Positions 45,146 through 58,623 of a stretch of 64,000 nucleotides of DNA are shown here, one piece after another. The stretch comes from Rosellinia necatrix (taxonomy: Eukaryota > Ascomycota > Sordariomycetes > Xylariales > Xylariaceae). Within the stretch, counting starts at the first letter, position 1. Every line of letters starts with the position of its first letter. The translations under genes and the position numbers were made by a program. The DNA lies in contig JAGYVD010000003.1 in NCBI GenBank assembly GCA_021209875.1, positions 4,092,001 through 4,156,000 on the forward strand. The letters are read 5' to 3'. The notes beneath the pieces were generated by a model that worked only from the letters and a program-made list of their open reading frames with translations, was not told the DNA's origin and did not search any database.

Positions 45146-47749
45146 CGCGGAACAAGCCTGGGACTGAAGAGTATAGACAGCACAACGAGTGGAGTGGCGG
45201 GGCCAGTCCGAATGAATACACCACAATGCCGTAGGTAGACTAGTAGACTTGGTACAGTACATACCTACATCTACATATATAATATATATACATGCATACC
45301 GATACAAATATACAAACGAGCATACATATAGTTATAGTTATGGTCGATAGACGGTTGATTCCTTGCTATAGATACACGCTAGAAACTGTCGAGGTGAAAG
45401 GGTGGTTTGTCGCTTGGCATAGCTTCAAATTAAATGGCAAGACTGGGAAGTCTAGTTTATTTTCCTGTTTCATACTCGCTCTGCGTTACTACAGAAGACC
45501 GACAGAGCTTGTGCGAATGCTTAACATTGCAGGTTGCATTCTGCGACCGCGATTGTGGCCATGCCACCGGGGCTAATATATTCGCCTGCACGCACTCGAA
45601 TTCTGGGCTCTTGGGGCCAATGCCCCCATCGCATAATCGACATTCATGACATCTCTGGTGATAGACTCATTGCAGCGTGGAGGGGCTCCGCGAAATCGTC
45701 TGATTCTTGGTCACCCTTTACGTAGTAAGGGTGGAGTTTATACCACACCACGGCAATGTAGTGTACCGTTCATGTAATAGTAACGTCCAGCGCTAAGGTA
45801 GTGTACCTACGTAGTAGGTAAACTCAACATGTTTCTCACGCATTTCTCAGCCTCCGAGAGGGGAAATTGTCGCGGCATCATGTGCCAAATGCAGATCATC
45901 AACACAATCATCATTGGTTCTGTCTGGCGTCACGAATTGCGTAGAGAAGATTGCACATTCTTAAATCCTGAGCATCGGAATTGGATCCAGGAAGCAAACA
46001 TATGCAGAGAGTATGGTACCTTACCTGGGGCCTATGCGGAACACCATGACTAACCTTAGAGCACCGCTCCACTTCCGAGTTCGAGATTAAAAAAAAAAAA
46101 AATAAAAATAAAAAAAATCCTGATGGCTAGGAAGGGAATCGGACTCGTGCCAAGGATGTTTTCGACTCCCCTTCACAGTAAGCTACATAGGACCTTGTGA
46201 ACGCAGGAGAGGATTTGGGGGGTTGGGGGATGGGTTTTTTTTTTTTTTTTTCAGCGTCAGCGTCCTGCGAGTAATTAAAGATGTGCGGCGTTTGGCGGTT
46301 GGTGATTGATATCGTGCTAATCCCCTGACAGTAGGGGCACGGCACCAACAGACAGTAGTTACGCCGTGCGATGTATGGTTCTGTACACCGGACGAACCAC
46401 AGTACTGTATAGCCGGTTGGCACTCTGTGGACGAACGACGAATAGGGTACACTAGCTAGTTAGATATAAGCAGAGAACATGGGGACCCCGAAGGTTCTGG
46501 GTCGGGGAGAGGCTGCCGTAATCCGAATCGTATGACTGCCTATAACAGGATTTAGGTGACTGGCTGAATATCCTATCGAAGATGGTGCACGAAACTTATC
46601 ATCTAAGGTGCGGTACTGTGTGAAGCGCCCTCCGGACTGACAAGCGTGTCAGGGCTGTCAAAGCGGGAGAAAAGAACCAAAAAAAAACCCCCCCCCAGAA
46701 AAGAGACGACTTTCACACGCGAAACAGGGTGCCCTTGCTTCCTCCCTGGCAGGGCACGGGGTGACCTGCGCAATGTCAGATCTGAGTGCGGCCGCGGGCG
46801 AATGATAATTCGACCAGGAAACATGGGGAAGGCCTCGAGCTAGGGTTTGGATCTCACTCCCGAAATGAGATGATGAGAACCACCGAAAACTCTGCCGCTG
46901 GGCCGCTGCCTTGGTGCGGCGCAGCACGCCGGCCACCAGCCCGTGATTCGATCCATCCCACAAGTACCGGTACGCTATAGTTACGCTCCATGCCCCTCCA
47001 TCCGCGACCGAGTGTCCAGCGGCGGGTGTCCAGCGAGTGTCCAGTGGGCACTGCACACACTTTGGAGGGGGGGAGGGGGGGGATGCGAGCCTTTGCAGGG
47101 GTCATGCGGACGCGGTAGATAGTAGCGCTGTGTGTGTCAGGTGTGGATAGGAAGTGTGGTCCTATATAAGTGCATAGCGCACTTCTCAGTACATTCAAAC
47201 TCTAGCACACTACCGTACATGTCTGGGTAGCTGCCTAGTTAGTGTAGACCGGTCGCTGGAACGTGGCATGTGGTGGACACTCGACGTGGATCCCTTCTGC
47301 CCTGCCATCCGATTTGCAGAGTTTAAACTGGTGATCATCTTGATCGTGCTATGTGCAGCATTGCCTTTTAGGGCCCGGGTATATACGCTACTATATAGTA
47401 CTGTGGCAGATACAGTACAGCACAGGAGAGTATATTGTGGCTGGACCTGGTGACGGGAGCGTGTGATAATTTCGAGGTCCGGGGTCCGGGGTCGAGGCGT
47501 GCATGTTGGAACGGAATGATATTCTATCTCTTTTGTTGGATGCCGATACGCAATCACACAATTGGAAAAGAATCGCGAAGATAGCTACCTAGGTATGGTT
47601 GGTAGGTAGGCATTGGATTACGAAGTATAGTATCTGATAAGCGAAAGGGGATGGAAGAAAAACCATGTAGGTAACCTCCCGGAATTCGACTGCCTGCAGT
47701 AATGGAGTGCAGGAAGCCTACCTGGTTGCATACTCCTACCCAAGCCTGC

Positions 47750-47814
47750 TGTCATACCTACCTTAGGTACCTAGTAGGTAACTAGCAATGCCAACCACCT
47801 AGATTAGACGTTAA

Positions 47815-47853
<39 letters not shown>

Positions 47854-47970
47854 CTTAGGTACCTACCTACCTAGGTACTTACCTACCTGTTACCAACCTA
47901 GGTAGGTACTAGGCACCTAAGGTGCAGTACCTCCTAAGTAAGTAGGTAGGTAGGTAGACAGGCATGGAGG
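47750..47970. repeat. (TAC)13 microsatellite inside a TACCTAGGTA-motif cluster
   Basis: Thirteen TAC units at 47815-47853 are embedded in a dense set of overlapping ACCTACC/GGTAGGT half-sites and CCTAGG palindromes, including a perfect TACCTAGGTA at 47868-47877. The two half-site orientations can pair with each other, so the segment could extrude hairpins. Confidence 0.85.
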
Positions 47971-50900
47971 CAGGTGCTTTGGCATACCTAGGTCGGTGTT
48001 CGGGCATCTTCCAAGACTACCCAGGTACGATATAAGTAACTACCTGATGCCTACGCGAGTCAATATTGACTATCAAGTACATAGTACGAGGGAGATAACT
48101 ACCGGGGGCCAATACCGGAGCCGCCTATGTTACTAAGTAGTGTAGTGTACGCTGTGCGAAGCAGAGAAGTTAGAGTGAACATATTTCTAGCGGCTGACGC
48201 CCAATGCAGAATCTTCCCAAGTGCCGACGCTTGGCCACCGGTACGATCACACCGAAACCAGGCTCGGCTCTCACGCATCATATCGATTCTCACTACCCGT
48301 GTAGATTAACCTGCCTGGGTGGGTAAGTGGGCTAGTGGGCTAGTGGAGGTGGCCCTGCAACTCTCCTGCACAAACAGTCATGTACAAGTATTGTCCCTGT
48401 TCTGGTGTTGAGAAGGGGAGAGGCAGAAAACGAAAAGGGTAGGCTGGATTGCTTTTTACGCCGCCCCCAAACACTCGCATATGGGCAATTGAGTAGGGCA
48501 AACGTAGATGCTTGTACAAATAGTTGGGTAATACCTCGAGTTACGGTTGAGCAACCCGTGCGATGCCATGTCACACATCCATGCCCGACCGATGTATATA
48601 CCATCTTTGTCACACTAGCACTCCGAGGTGGTAGGTAGGCAGCGTAGGTGAAGTGGTAAGTGCTATGCACTGACGCCGTCGTCGTCACTTGATTAGTTGA
48701 TGTTGTTACATTCTAATAACCTGCAAAGTCTGGATCGAGGACGGGGGCACCACGAGAAATATAATATAGTTACAGTAGGTACCAACCAGATGGTCCGCCA
48801 CGAATGGAGGAACTGCAGCAGCGCCTCTCTGGATCGTGAATCATGGGCGTCGTGGATAGTACGCCGGGGGTCCTCCCATCTCACCTTACCTAGTACCTAC
48901 CTAGGTAGTGTACTACACAGTCTACACTACCTATACACACTACATCACCTAGGTAGGTACCTACACTACACTACACCACGCTACTTAAGTAGCCACTGCT
49001 AGGTACAACGGCGACGTGTCATGAAAGCGCGCGCTTCGACACTTACCTGAATTGGATAGCAAGATCAGCGAGATTAAACGGCCAGCGTCTGAAATTTGGG
49101 CCAGAATGCTGTGATACCCGAGGCCTCGGTGCTTACCGTACGTACAATGTGGTGCGACGTGGTGACCCGTCGTTGACGGTTTAACGTAGTGTAGCTCGCC
49201 TCTGGAAATGAACGAGAACAGACTGTCGGGTCGTCAAATTCACGTCTCCGCCCCAAGCGAAAGAATTCTCTCTCTCTCCTCTCTCTGTCTCTCTCTCCGC
49301 CATGTTCAGGGTGGCATGAGAGACGCATTGGACGCATTGGATGCATTGCGGTTGTCACACGCTCGCCTGGGCCGCATGTAAGAACCCGTGAACCAGTGAT
49401 CGATCTGTATAGAACCAGAGGGCAGTTGGCCATCGCTTTGGTCGTTCCTCTCGTACCCGCCCTCGCATCGTTCGTTCGTCGTATGCCAACGGATAACGGA
49501 TGGCGAGGTACCCGGTCCGGGGATGGCCTTGTTGCGGAATAAACAATAGCCACAAGTAAAACACCCGTCCACACGCCCAAGTGTGTGATGATGGCACAAG
49601 GAGGCAAGCAACCAATCATACACTGGGTACCTTACTTGTCCGTAAAAGCCACATCGCAATTCATCCATCATTGCGTGCGAATATGGTCGGTCGGTGACCG
49701 CGCGGGAGGAAGCCCATCATCATCAGCGGACGGATCCCTCAACTCCAGGGCAGCCCTGCTCGCTAATTACTACAAGGGAGGACAGAAGCATGTAATCCGG
49801 TATCAACCCCCCACCTATGTTATCCTACGTGGTTGGCCAGCGCATAGTTCTCGTCTCAAGGGGTTAGGTAGGTGCACTATGTAAACAGGTAAATGCCTAA
49901 CATACCTAGCCTAGGTAGGTAGGTAGGTAGGTAGTTCGAACTGAGAGGCAAAAGGCAATAAGAGTTCTGAATCGGGACAGTCTTTCGTGGTAGCTACTAC
50001 ACTACTGGCTATGTACATGGCAAACCTGGATTATTGTTGTCAGCAATGGATGGATACATGACCTGGATAGAAGGAATAATAAGCTACACTCGCTAGCATA
50101 CAAGTAGTGTATGAGTCCGTAAGCCGGGCTAGACGGCACGGTCGTTTCAACACGTGGTTGTTTGTGGCCGCTAGAGCGCGGATGCTCTGCCGTTACCTAC
50201 CATATACATAACTATCTAGACCAAGGCACGAGGCGACTCAGTGGTCTGCCTATGTAGCTAAGTGCGCGGGAGTTTCGAGGTACGCTTTACGGATCGCGGT
50301 GGGGTTGGCTCTCGGTATCCACGACTTAATCACCTAGTATTACAAGTAGGAGTAGGTAGGTAGTTATCAAGAGCATCGATGGTGAGAAAGCGCACCATCC
50401 TTCACCTGCGTCAATTACACACCAACCGCCTCCCTCCCACATGCTATGTACATGACTATAGCCTGGTACAGTGGCTCGGGTGGCAACCTTCCTCGTGTCA
50501 GCCCGTGCGTTTATGCATCTCCATATTGACGAAGGATATGCAGGCCACATGGTGAGGTGTGAGGGAAAGGCCTCAACGTTGCATCGAGGGACATCATTGC
50601 AACAGCAACATGGCTGCCACAATTAAAAAGAGGGGTATATCTCCTACCCATTGCCATATTGCTGCGTACTTCCAGGTTCTGGCAAATCTGGGTGTGGTCG
50701 GGTCGGGTCTTGCGTGACGGTCAGGGACTGGGTAGTTGTGCTGTAATAAGCACAAACGCCGGCGGGAGTAGGGATGGTTCTAGCGATCAACAAACGTGGT
50801 CACGCTCTTGACCTGGACTGACCTGGACAGACCATCTAACCATCTACATAATTATCTACAGGACTATCTACATAACCACCTACCTGCCTATTATACCATA

Positions 50901-53578
50901 GCCTTTCGATGCCTGTGGTGGTGGTTGTTGTTTACCGGCATCTATACCGTCTCAACTAATTGGGGTTCTTCTCTGCCATGCTGCCAACTAATGGGCACAG
51001 TAAAGGGCTTTCCAGCTTCGCGTTCCCTTTCCTCATTGCAGGATGGAAGCTTGAATATTACCTGCCTTTAGCTAATGCGCGTTGTGCCTTTGTCCTACAA
51101 TAGAAATACCCAGTTCCAAGGTAACACTATGTTTGTAGAGTACAACGCAGATTCTGACCGGTTCTGACTGGCTCGATATTATGTCCTTGCGCACGGAAAC
51201 AAGACCTTTTCGCTCCAATCATCCGAATTTGTTGGGATTTGTTTAGGGTAATCCTTAGGATGGGCATACGGCAGGATGAGTATGGGATTACTTCCCTAGG
51301 TTCCTACTTTTTTTTTTTTTTTTTTTACTTTTCTTTTTCTTGTTGTCCCTCTCTTCACTTCTTTTCTTTGAGATTTTTATTTTAGATTTTCCCTTAGTAC
51401 TGTGATCACTTAAGCTTGATTGATTGATGTCAAATATGCAAAACAGATTTGGTCGGTCTGTCCGAGCTTAGCGTAAGATAAAGTGACCTAGAGGTAAAAT
51501 CTTGGCCCACCGCCACTGTTGAGTTTACAAAACATGGCGAGGATGATTTGTATCTATCCAGAACTAGGTAGCTAAGTTACCGTGAGTATTTGTTATGGTC
51601 GACTAAGAACAATACCTGCTTGGACGGGCTTGGCTGCTGCGGAAATATGGCCCTCATCCTGACTCTGTCTTGTCTCTACCCTGCCTTCTAGCCTATTTGG
51701 TTGCCTGTTCATCATACCTCAGGTAGTCTGAGTCTCGGTTGCTGTCTCGATGTCATGTTTTGTCTGGATGGAAAGGCACTGCGCCTATCTTTGGTAGTGG
51801 TGGGACAGCCAAGTGTTTACAACGACCCCGTTCCTTTCCCCGAGGGATGAAAACCATGCTGCCATGCTTCAACATGACTGAGGTACCGGTACTTGACCAT
51901 GCTGCCGATGGGACCTTAGCGCGAGCCCCGCTTATTCCTGCATATGGACAGGGATACCGCTAGGAAACCATGTGTCTAGGTCTCGAGTACCTCGCAAGCC
52001 ACGCGCATCAAGGAACAAGCACTTCCGCGTCAGCCAACGACGCTGCTTGGCTGTGTGGCTGGTTGGCCACGCCAATGGTAAGCGTGGGTTTGCAAGTTGA
52101 GCATACTTCTCTCCTAGGTATTTGCTAGTCCACAGGAACCCCTCCTCCTCGACATCGCCATGCGACGATCTGTGGGTAAAAGCCCGACGCATTGTCTGAA
52201 TAGGCATCATTACATGTAGCCGCATCCTGGTTCTGTACTCCAACAAGTCTTTCTACTTTGCACTTATCATGGATCGCCGAGGGGCATTGGCCCGTACACT
52301 ACACGTCGTCAGTGTCTTTTTACCCTGGTAAGTTGCCTCGATTCTTCTTCCTCTTTGCTCCTCCGACTCAGGATCTTGCCAGAGCATTCCCATCCGCTCC
52401 CGTCATCTCTGTTCATCGGGTGTCTTCACGGGGTCCCAAGGCGGGATCGGACTGGCAGCATAACATCCTACTACTCTCGAGTTCCGAGATCTGAGACCCC
52501 TGCGTTCTGATTCCCACATACATACATACATAGTACAGCCGTGATACGTACGGTAGCTGTACGGGGTATGCTGTACACACTACTTACCCAGGCAGATAGG
52601 TGTGGGGTGGCACACGAGGAGAAAACGCAGAATACAGTACAGTACAGTACTCTGTACCTGGGATGGATCCAGGACAACTGGGAAGAGCCCTGATGCAGTG
52701 AGTTCTTTTGCGGCCACTTCACTAACCATACGAGGTACGTACCGATACCACACAGCAAAAACCCTGCACTACCACTACTACGCATGGAACCTGGAAATGT
52801 GTACTAAGTACTTGGTACCTACATAACATGCCTTCGACCAGGTGGGCCCGTCGTTACCATTCTGTTTTATTAGTCACAGTACAGCAGGTCTACCTTTGGG
52901 TGTCTCCGTACCTGTTATACTGCTTTAGGCACAGCACTGTCTCGACTGGCTACCTACCTGAGTAGGTAGGTATATGCTGTACCGTATAGATGTACTTGGC
53001 CGTACCCAGCGGGTCGTCGGTAACACCTCTTGTCTGTTCAGCTCTTCGGGTTCTCCTCTTACCTACCTTGGTACATAGTTCGCATTTCTCTAATCCTCCT
53101 TTTCCTGACACCACCTACCGTGGAACAACAACTCCCTTCCCTTCGACTCCATATTCCCTCCAGGGCCATGTCTGTATGAAGTGGCGTTGGCGACAACGAC
53201 CGCCGTAATCCTCTCTTCTTTCTGCCAGCGGTCTGCCATATTCCGATCAACTGAGTTGCCCTCGGGTTCAACGCCTTGGATTCCGTCACGCCAGGTTGCA
53301 ATTGGACGTTGACCACGGATGCTCTGCTTCGACCCGCTGCTTGCCATTCATCCTCCTAGGCCGTGGTTCGGGATCACGTATTTTACCTAGGCCTCCTGGT
53401 TGCGCGAGTCTCCCTGGAACTCGACATCCGGGACTCGATGGTTTTGGCGGTCCTGGTTTCTATAAAGCAGTTTTTGCCTGTCTGGTGAAAGTGATAAAAC
53501 AGCGCCTGCTGTCAGCTAGCTAGCTAGTCAACCTCTACATATAGTTTTCCTGGATGCCCAGCACAAAAACCATTCGCA
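47971..53578. other. Right half of the gene-free region, upstream of bHLH gene
   Basis: No convincing gene in 5.6 kb. It contains further TACCTAGGTA sites (for example 48898-48907), GTGTAGTGTAC-like short repeats at 48900-48990, a CT microsatellite at 49267-49298, GGTAGGTAGGTAG at about 49915-49934, an 18-nt T run near 51309-51326 and a GTACA tandem near 52630-52650. It probably includes a long promoter and 5' leader for the bHLH gene. Confidence 0.5.
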
Positions 53579-55122
53579 ATGACGATTGAACAGCAGCAGC
53601 AGCGGCTGCCTCCCCAGAAGCTACCGGCGGGACTGGCCACCGTTCTGAATGCCCCAGAGGAGCATCGGGATTCGGCATACTATTCAAGCACAGACGCCTC
53701 GAGCAAGCGTGCGTACTTACCGCCTTCGTCCGATTCAATGTCGGTGGACAACCGCACTAATTTGACATCCATAGATAACTCGGCAGCTTCAGGCATTGGT
53801 ATCATCTACCATGCCGCTCAAGAAAAGACCCCATCTCCCACGACGACAACGATCCCACAGCCACTGGTATCCCCGTCAGGCAATATGAGTGTCGCCTCCA
53901 TGGTTTCCCCGACGTCGCCCGGGAGTATACGTTTTGAGCGCTCATTTTCGCTAGAATCTGCGCCGACGAGCATGGGGCCCGACTCGCGACGAGAGAGTGT
54001 AGACAGTAGGATTAATCAGGGCTTTGGTGACTTGAGATTAAGCGGGTCTCCCTATGCCAGCGCAAACCAATCGACCACGTCAATCCACGCAAGTTTGGCG
54101 CAGCAACGGAACCCACGTACTGGGATGGATCATCTGTCGGTTCATCGAATCTCCAATGGTTATCAGCCCAGCGTGGAACGTACACCTGAAAGCCATCCCA
54201 AGACACGGACAGCGCCAGCTATCACCGGGCCCGCTACGAGCACTATCGCCAGGGCTGCTGAGCCTACAAAGGGACAAGCTTGGGCTTTCCCTGAGGATGA
54301 AATTCAAAGGGTACCTCCTGGGATTGGGAATGGTACCTTCCTAGACTCCAGACGTAGTAGTGTTGCTGAGTCTATCGCGAGCAGTCAATTCACTGCCGAC
54401 TCGAGACTACCTCCCGGGCAACGGCGACTGGAAGATGCGATGGGCCCCGATTTTCGTATGTCCGGCAACTCAGCCGATTTCCAAACGGTTCACCATCACA
54501 CACTCCAACACAAGCAGTTATCCGACCTACAAAGCGAGGAATCTAGTCCTCACAGCGGTACACAGCCATATAGTAGGACCCCGGAGCTTCGCGTCAGTCA
54601 CAAACTCGCTGAGCGGAAGAGACGCACCGAAATGAAGGAATTATTCGAGCAGCTGCGTGACCTGATGCCACAAGAGCGAGGGTCCAAGGCCTCCAAGTGG
54701 GAAATTCTATCCAAAGGTACGTTCTAATTCGAGTAGCCGACTTGGAAGCGTGTAAGCTGACGGTTGATCCAGCTATCGCGGAGCACCAGCGCCAAAGCGA
54801 CCACATCAAGCAGTTAACTACCCACTATCAAGCCGCCATGTCCGACATGGATATGCTACGCCGTGATCTTGACAGACTACGCATGGAGAATAACCAGCTA
54901 CGTAACAGCGCGGCTGCGGGGTCGGGGCCCGGAAACCAGTCCGCGGCGGCTCAACAACCTCCTGCTGATCCATACGCCCAAGATCCATATGGGAGAGGTT
55001 CTCGACCAGAGTTACCACCTTTGCGAGCTTTGAGCGGTAATCTTCCCAACGGGCCGGAATCTATGACCGGGGTACAATATGACGGTCAACGGTCCAACGG
55101 TTTTCGACAGGAGCGGTTCTAA
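53579..55122 (+). CDS. bHLH transcription factor
   Basis: Exons 53579-54716 and 54773-55122 (56-nt intron) give 495 aa. A Gln-rich start (EQQQQRLPPQ) and a long Ser/Pro/Thr-rich, probably disordered region precede the bHLH at about residues 338-400. The basic region RVSHKLAERKRR has His341, Glu345 and Arg349, the H-E-R triad that predicts CACGTG E-box binding. Helix 1 is EMKELFEQLRDLMP, the loop holds RGSKASKWEILSK, and helix 2 starts at AIAEHQRQ across the intron. It continues into a coiled coil (about 400-440, with DMLRRDLDRLRMENNQLR), which suggests dimerisation. The tail is Ala/Gly/Pro-rich. It resembles Pezizomycotina bHLH proteins of the GlcD-gamma-like group, but the precise ortholog is uncertain. 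It faces a very long gene-free upstream region. Confidence 0.88.
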
Positions 55123-56491
55123 AAGGAATATCACTTCGGGTATCGACCTTGTTCCCTCATTATTACTTTCATTTGTTATCAAGCCTGATAATCAAGATTC
55201 AGAATAGAAACCGCGGCTGTACAAGCGATGCGAGAAGATGACCTTCCTCAGCCAGTGGATGCTGGCTAAGCTATTATTCTGCCAGCATTAATTAGTCCTT
55301 GTGGCTACTGGGCGTGACAATAGTGTCAGTAGGATCGTCGACGGCTCCCGGGCGTTTATGCAATGATGGCGGCTCATTTGCCAGGATTTCTCGTGGCTAA
55401 TTCTTCTTCGGGTCGTGACGACCACCCATATGTATGGTGATCGAGGGGCGAATTTCGTTTTGGGGCAGATCAAAAGCGTATAAAGGATGGGATTGGGCGG
55501 TGGGCATGATGGGTACGGCGTGATGACTTTCGGACGGGTTCTGATGATCAACGGGGAGAGGGCTTGTGGTAATAGCTCCCCATGCCCTTTTCGATTCTTT
55601 TTCTATCACCGCATTCTAGGAGTGTGCATATACCCTACTGGGCTCCTTGAGCTTTCGAGACACGGTCCGTGCTAAGCACCAAGACCCCGTTGACCATGTA
55701 AATATTGTTTTATAACCGCTCCTCTGGGGAAGAGAGGGGCAGCGTGGCTGGAAAGAGTTTGTGGGCGTAAGGATAAAGGGCGTAGCTGACCCAATAGGCA
55801 CCAACGCTTCCTTCTGGATGTGGTTTGGGTGAAATATGAAATGGCTCTCAAGGAGACTCCGACGGTTCAGACACATGCCGGTATTGAGCTCGTTTCCCGT
55901 TGCTGGCTTGCTCCAGCCATTTATTTTCATTTATCAAGAGCTAGAACGACGAATACTAAAACTAGTCGCTTGAGGAATTTCTTCTCACGCGGCCAGGTTG
56001 GCGCATGGTAATTCATTTTGTGGCTACCAGGATGTACTTTTTTTATGTGTTGCGCCAGTCCAATGTATACGATAACTCGAAGGAGAACGAACCCGCACAC
56101 AGAAAACCGACATAATTACTTCGGCAAGGTGTCTGCCCCCATTCGAAGCGGTCACATACAAGTATATAATAAGATACAACTACTTACCTATCTAGGTAGA
56201 TATTCATTGAGGTAGGTGGGAAGCATCGGCCTACCTAGGTGGGGTAAGCAACCACGTAGGTAGGCTGTTTAGCACTTACTTCCTAGGTGGTTAGATACTT
56301 AACTGAGTTACGCTTTAGGACTAGTGCTATCGTACTACATCGCCTATCGTACTTATCAATCCTCCGAAATTTTTCTCAGTCTTCTTCACATTTCTAAACT
56401 CTAAGCCCCGACAGATCGTGCGACACACAGTTCCCATCCGCTGAAGACTCCATCTGTTCATCTGTTGCATCTACACATACATCCGCCCATC
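55123..56491. other. Intergenic, promoter of mitochondrial RRM gene
   Basis: Holds the bHLH 3' flank and the upstream region of the next gene. CCTACCTAGGTGGGG-like motifs cluster at about 56180-56290, within 310 bp of the next start. No gene seen. Confidence 0.5.
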
Positions 56492-57459
56492 ATGTAAGGC
56501 TACCCCCAGTACCTACCTCCATTGCTTGCTGCCCCATTCAATCGATTCACAACGGAATACCATGTACTGACTAGAGAACCAGGCATAGCGTCCGCCGGGC
56601 AGCACTCCGTGCTGTATGTTCCTCCTCGAGGATTGCCGCCGTGCCTCGGCAGCAGGTCGCTGCTGCGGCCATGCGTATCGGCCAGGCAAACCAAAAGCCA
56701 ACCGCGGTTCTCTCTCTGGCCCGCTACTTCTCCCAAACTGCACGTCTGGCCGAGGAAGAGAACGAGACCGGCGGGTTTAGCGATACGTCAATTCAGCCCA
56801 ATCAATCAGGGGCTGAGCCGTCAACTACCATTTTCGTCAGCAACATGACTTTCGATGCAACCGATATGCATCTACACGAAGCCTTTAGCAAATACGGTGA
56901 AATTAAAGAGATAAACATTGGGCGGGATGGACGGGGACTGAGCAGAGGGTATGTGTAGTATCGCGTTTTTCCTGGGCCGTGGTCTAGATGACGAGTGTGT
57001 TATCTTTGCCGTTGAAATCGCTGCTAACCATGGGTCTATAGTTTTGGCTTCGTCACATTTCTAACCAATGAAGCGGCGGCTCGTGCTGTCCAGGAAGCGC
57101 ACAATTCGTTCTGGCACGGACGCCGCATCACGGTCGACTTCCGCAAATCGGGACCCTCGGAACCCAGAAGTCGGCCCAAGATGGAACCAACCAACTCTCT
57201 ATACATTGGCAATATCCCCTACGAGTCGTCCGATGCGGATCTGAACCAGCTCTTCCGCAGCCTTGACAACGTGAGAGATGTACGCGTGGCTGTTGACCGT
57301 AACACTGGTTGGCCTCGAGGATTCGCTCACGCCGATTTCCACGACGTGGAGAGTGCTGAAAAGGCCGCCGAGGTCCTCAGAAACACCACCCTGGGCGGCC
57401 GCAACCTACGCATTGATTTCGCACAGGGCCGCCCGGCTAAGCCACCGCAGTCGGGGTAA
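56492..57459 (+). CDS. Two-RRM RNA-binding protein, probably mitochondrial
   Basis: Exons 56492-56493, 56583-56948 and 57042-57459 give 261 aa. The first intron (GTAAGG donor, CTGAC branch site, CAG acceptor) interrupts the initiator ATG after AT. The N-terminus then reads MHSVRRAALRAVCSSSRIAA, a basic Ala/Ser/Arg presequence, and LARYFSQTARL looks like a mitochondrial processing site. RRM1 has RNP2 IFVSNM and RNP1 RGFGFVTF (restored across the second intron). RRM2 has RNP2 LYIGNI and a degenerate RNP1 RGFAHADF. The C-terminus is basic. A role in mitochondrial RNA metabolism is inferred from the presequence. If the split start is wrong, the first in-frame ATG is at 56671, which keeps part of the presequence and both RRMs. 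Confidence 0.85.
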
Positions 57460-58623
57460 GAATCCCAATTCGGGGTTACCTGGTGTCATGGAGGGCAGGC
57501 GACATGTATGATATTCACGGCGTCCCAAGGTTGTGGTCGTTGTATGGGTTGTTTACTTCAGGCTGTATTGACGCTAGATTCATGCTCCAGCGGTGTTGGC
57601 GGGAGAGGGGCCACACGATGATAGACAGAGATGATGAGCAATGACTAGGATGGCGGTCGATGAGATGGTCTTGAGTGCCAGCCAGCCTCAGTAGTAGGCT
57701 AAGAGGTGTCTCGATGCCACGTCCGCTGTTGTATATCTAGTAATAACGACTTACGGCACCAATGTGTATAATAGTCGGTTTGATAGGGCGCTGCGATGTA
57801 TTGTACAATGACATAAACCCCATTCACCTAATCCCTCCCTTACCCAGCGCCGGTGTGATTTTGATTTCAGTCGTGAGAGTTATCCAATTGAAGGTTGGCT
57901 ACCAGGCCAATAGATAACGTATCCTAGATTTGGGCATTGGGAAGTATGGCAATTGGATAGCACAGTTGTAAAAGAGGTTGTTGCCAGTGGCGACTGAAGT
58001 GTTCAATCAAGACATTTCATCATGATCTTGTTGGTGCCCTTGTCTCGCCCCAAAGTTATGGTGGAGCCGCCTCGGCGGTCGGGGTCAAGTGCCGCAGCGT
58101 TCCTCGGTAACTAACTAACGCGTGGGTCGGATGGATTGGCTGGCGAATGACCTCACAAACTGTTGTCCCCACCGCCGCCGCATTTGTCAGGCAGGTACCG
58201 TGGATATCACATTTACACATGTGCTACCCGTAAACACCTTGACCTGTCCAGCACCTACCTAGATAGTTACTTAGATTACCTAGGTACTTACCTACATCAT
58301 CCGAGAGGGAGAAAGGTACAGCTCAAGCGCCTGCCTGCCTGAAACCTCTCTCTACTCTGATGCCTTCCCGGCATACAACCTTCAATCATCATTATCATCA
58401 TCATCATTTGTCTGTTTGAGACAACCACACCAACACCAGAAAGAAGCCCCTCCCTCTTGGGCTCGTCTCACGCCCCGCCACCGTCGTATCGCCGCTGCTC
58501 TTCTCTTCTCAGCTCAATGCTCGACACCCGCCTCTCCTCCCCCTCACCTGCCGAGCAAGATCTCCCCAACGTCACCGCTGCCTCGTGGTACCAAACCCGG
58601 CCATACCAGACCCCGATAGCAAC
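57460..58623. other. Intergenic, PEX5 promoter and leader
   Basis: No gene seen. CACCTACCTAGATAG and TACCTAGGTACTTACC motifs lie at 58252-58294, and an ATCATT/ATC repeat at about 58384-58408 falls in the probable 5' leader. Confidence 0.5.

Larger units (their letters stand above)
41572..47749. other. Left half of the 12-kb gene-free region
   Basis: No convincing gene in 6 kb. Many ORFs of 60-170 codons exist on both strands, but none has a domain, a sensible intron structure or strand consistency. Contents are A/T homopolymer tracts (41610-41650, 41858-41890, 46090-46118, 46237-46252), a GTAT microsatellite, a TGCCC pentanucleotide array and scattered CTACCTAGGTA motifs. Confidence 0.5.

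Noticed and set aside
46112..46200. tRNA-like string on the minus strand
   Set aside because: The candidate T arm lacks a 5-bp stem and the acceptor ends do not pair.
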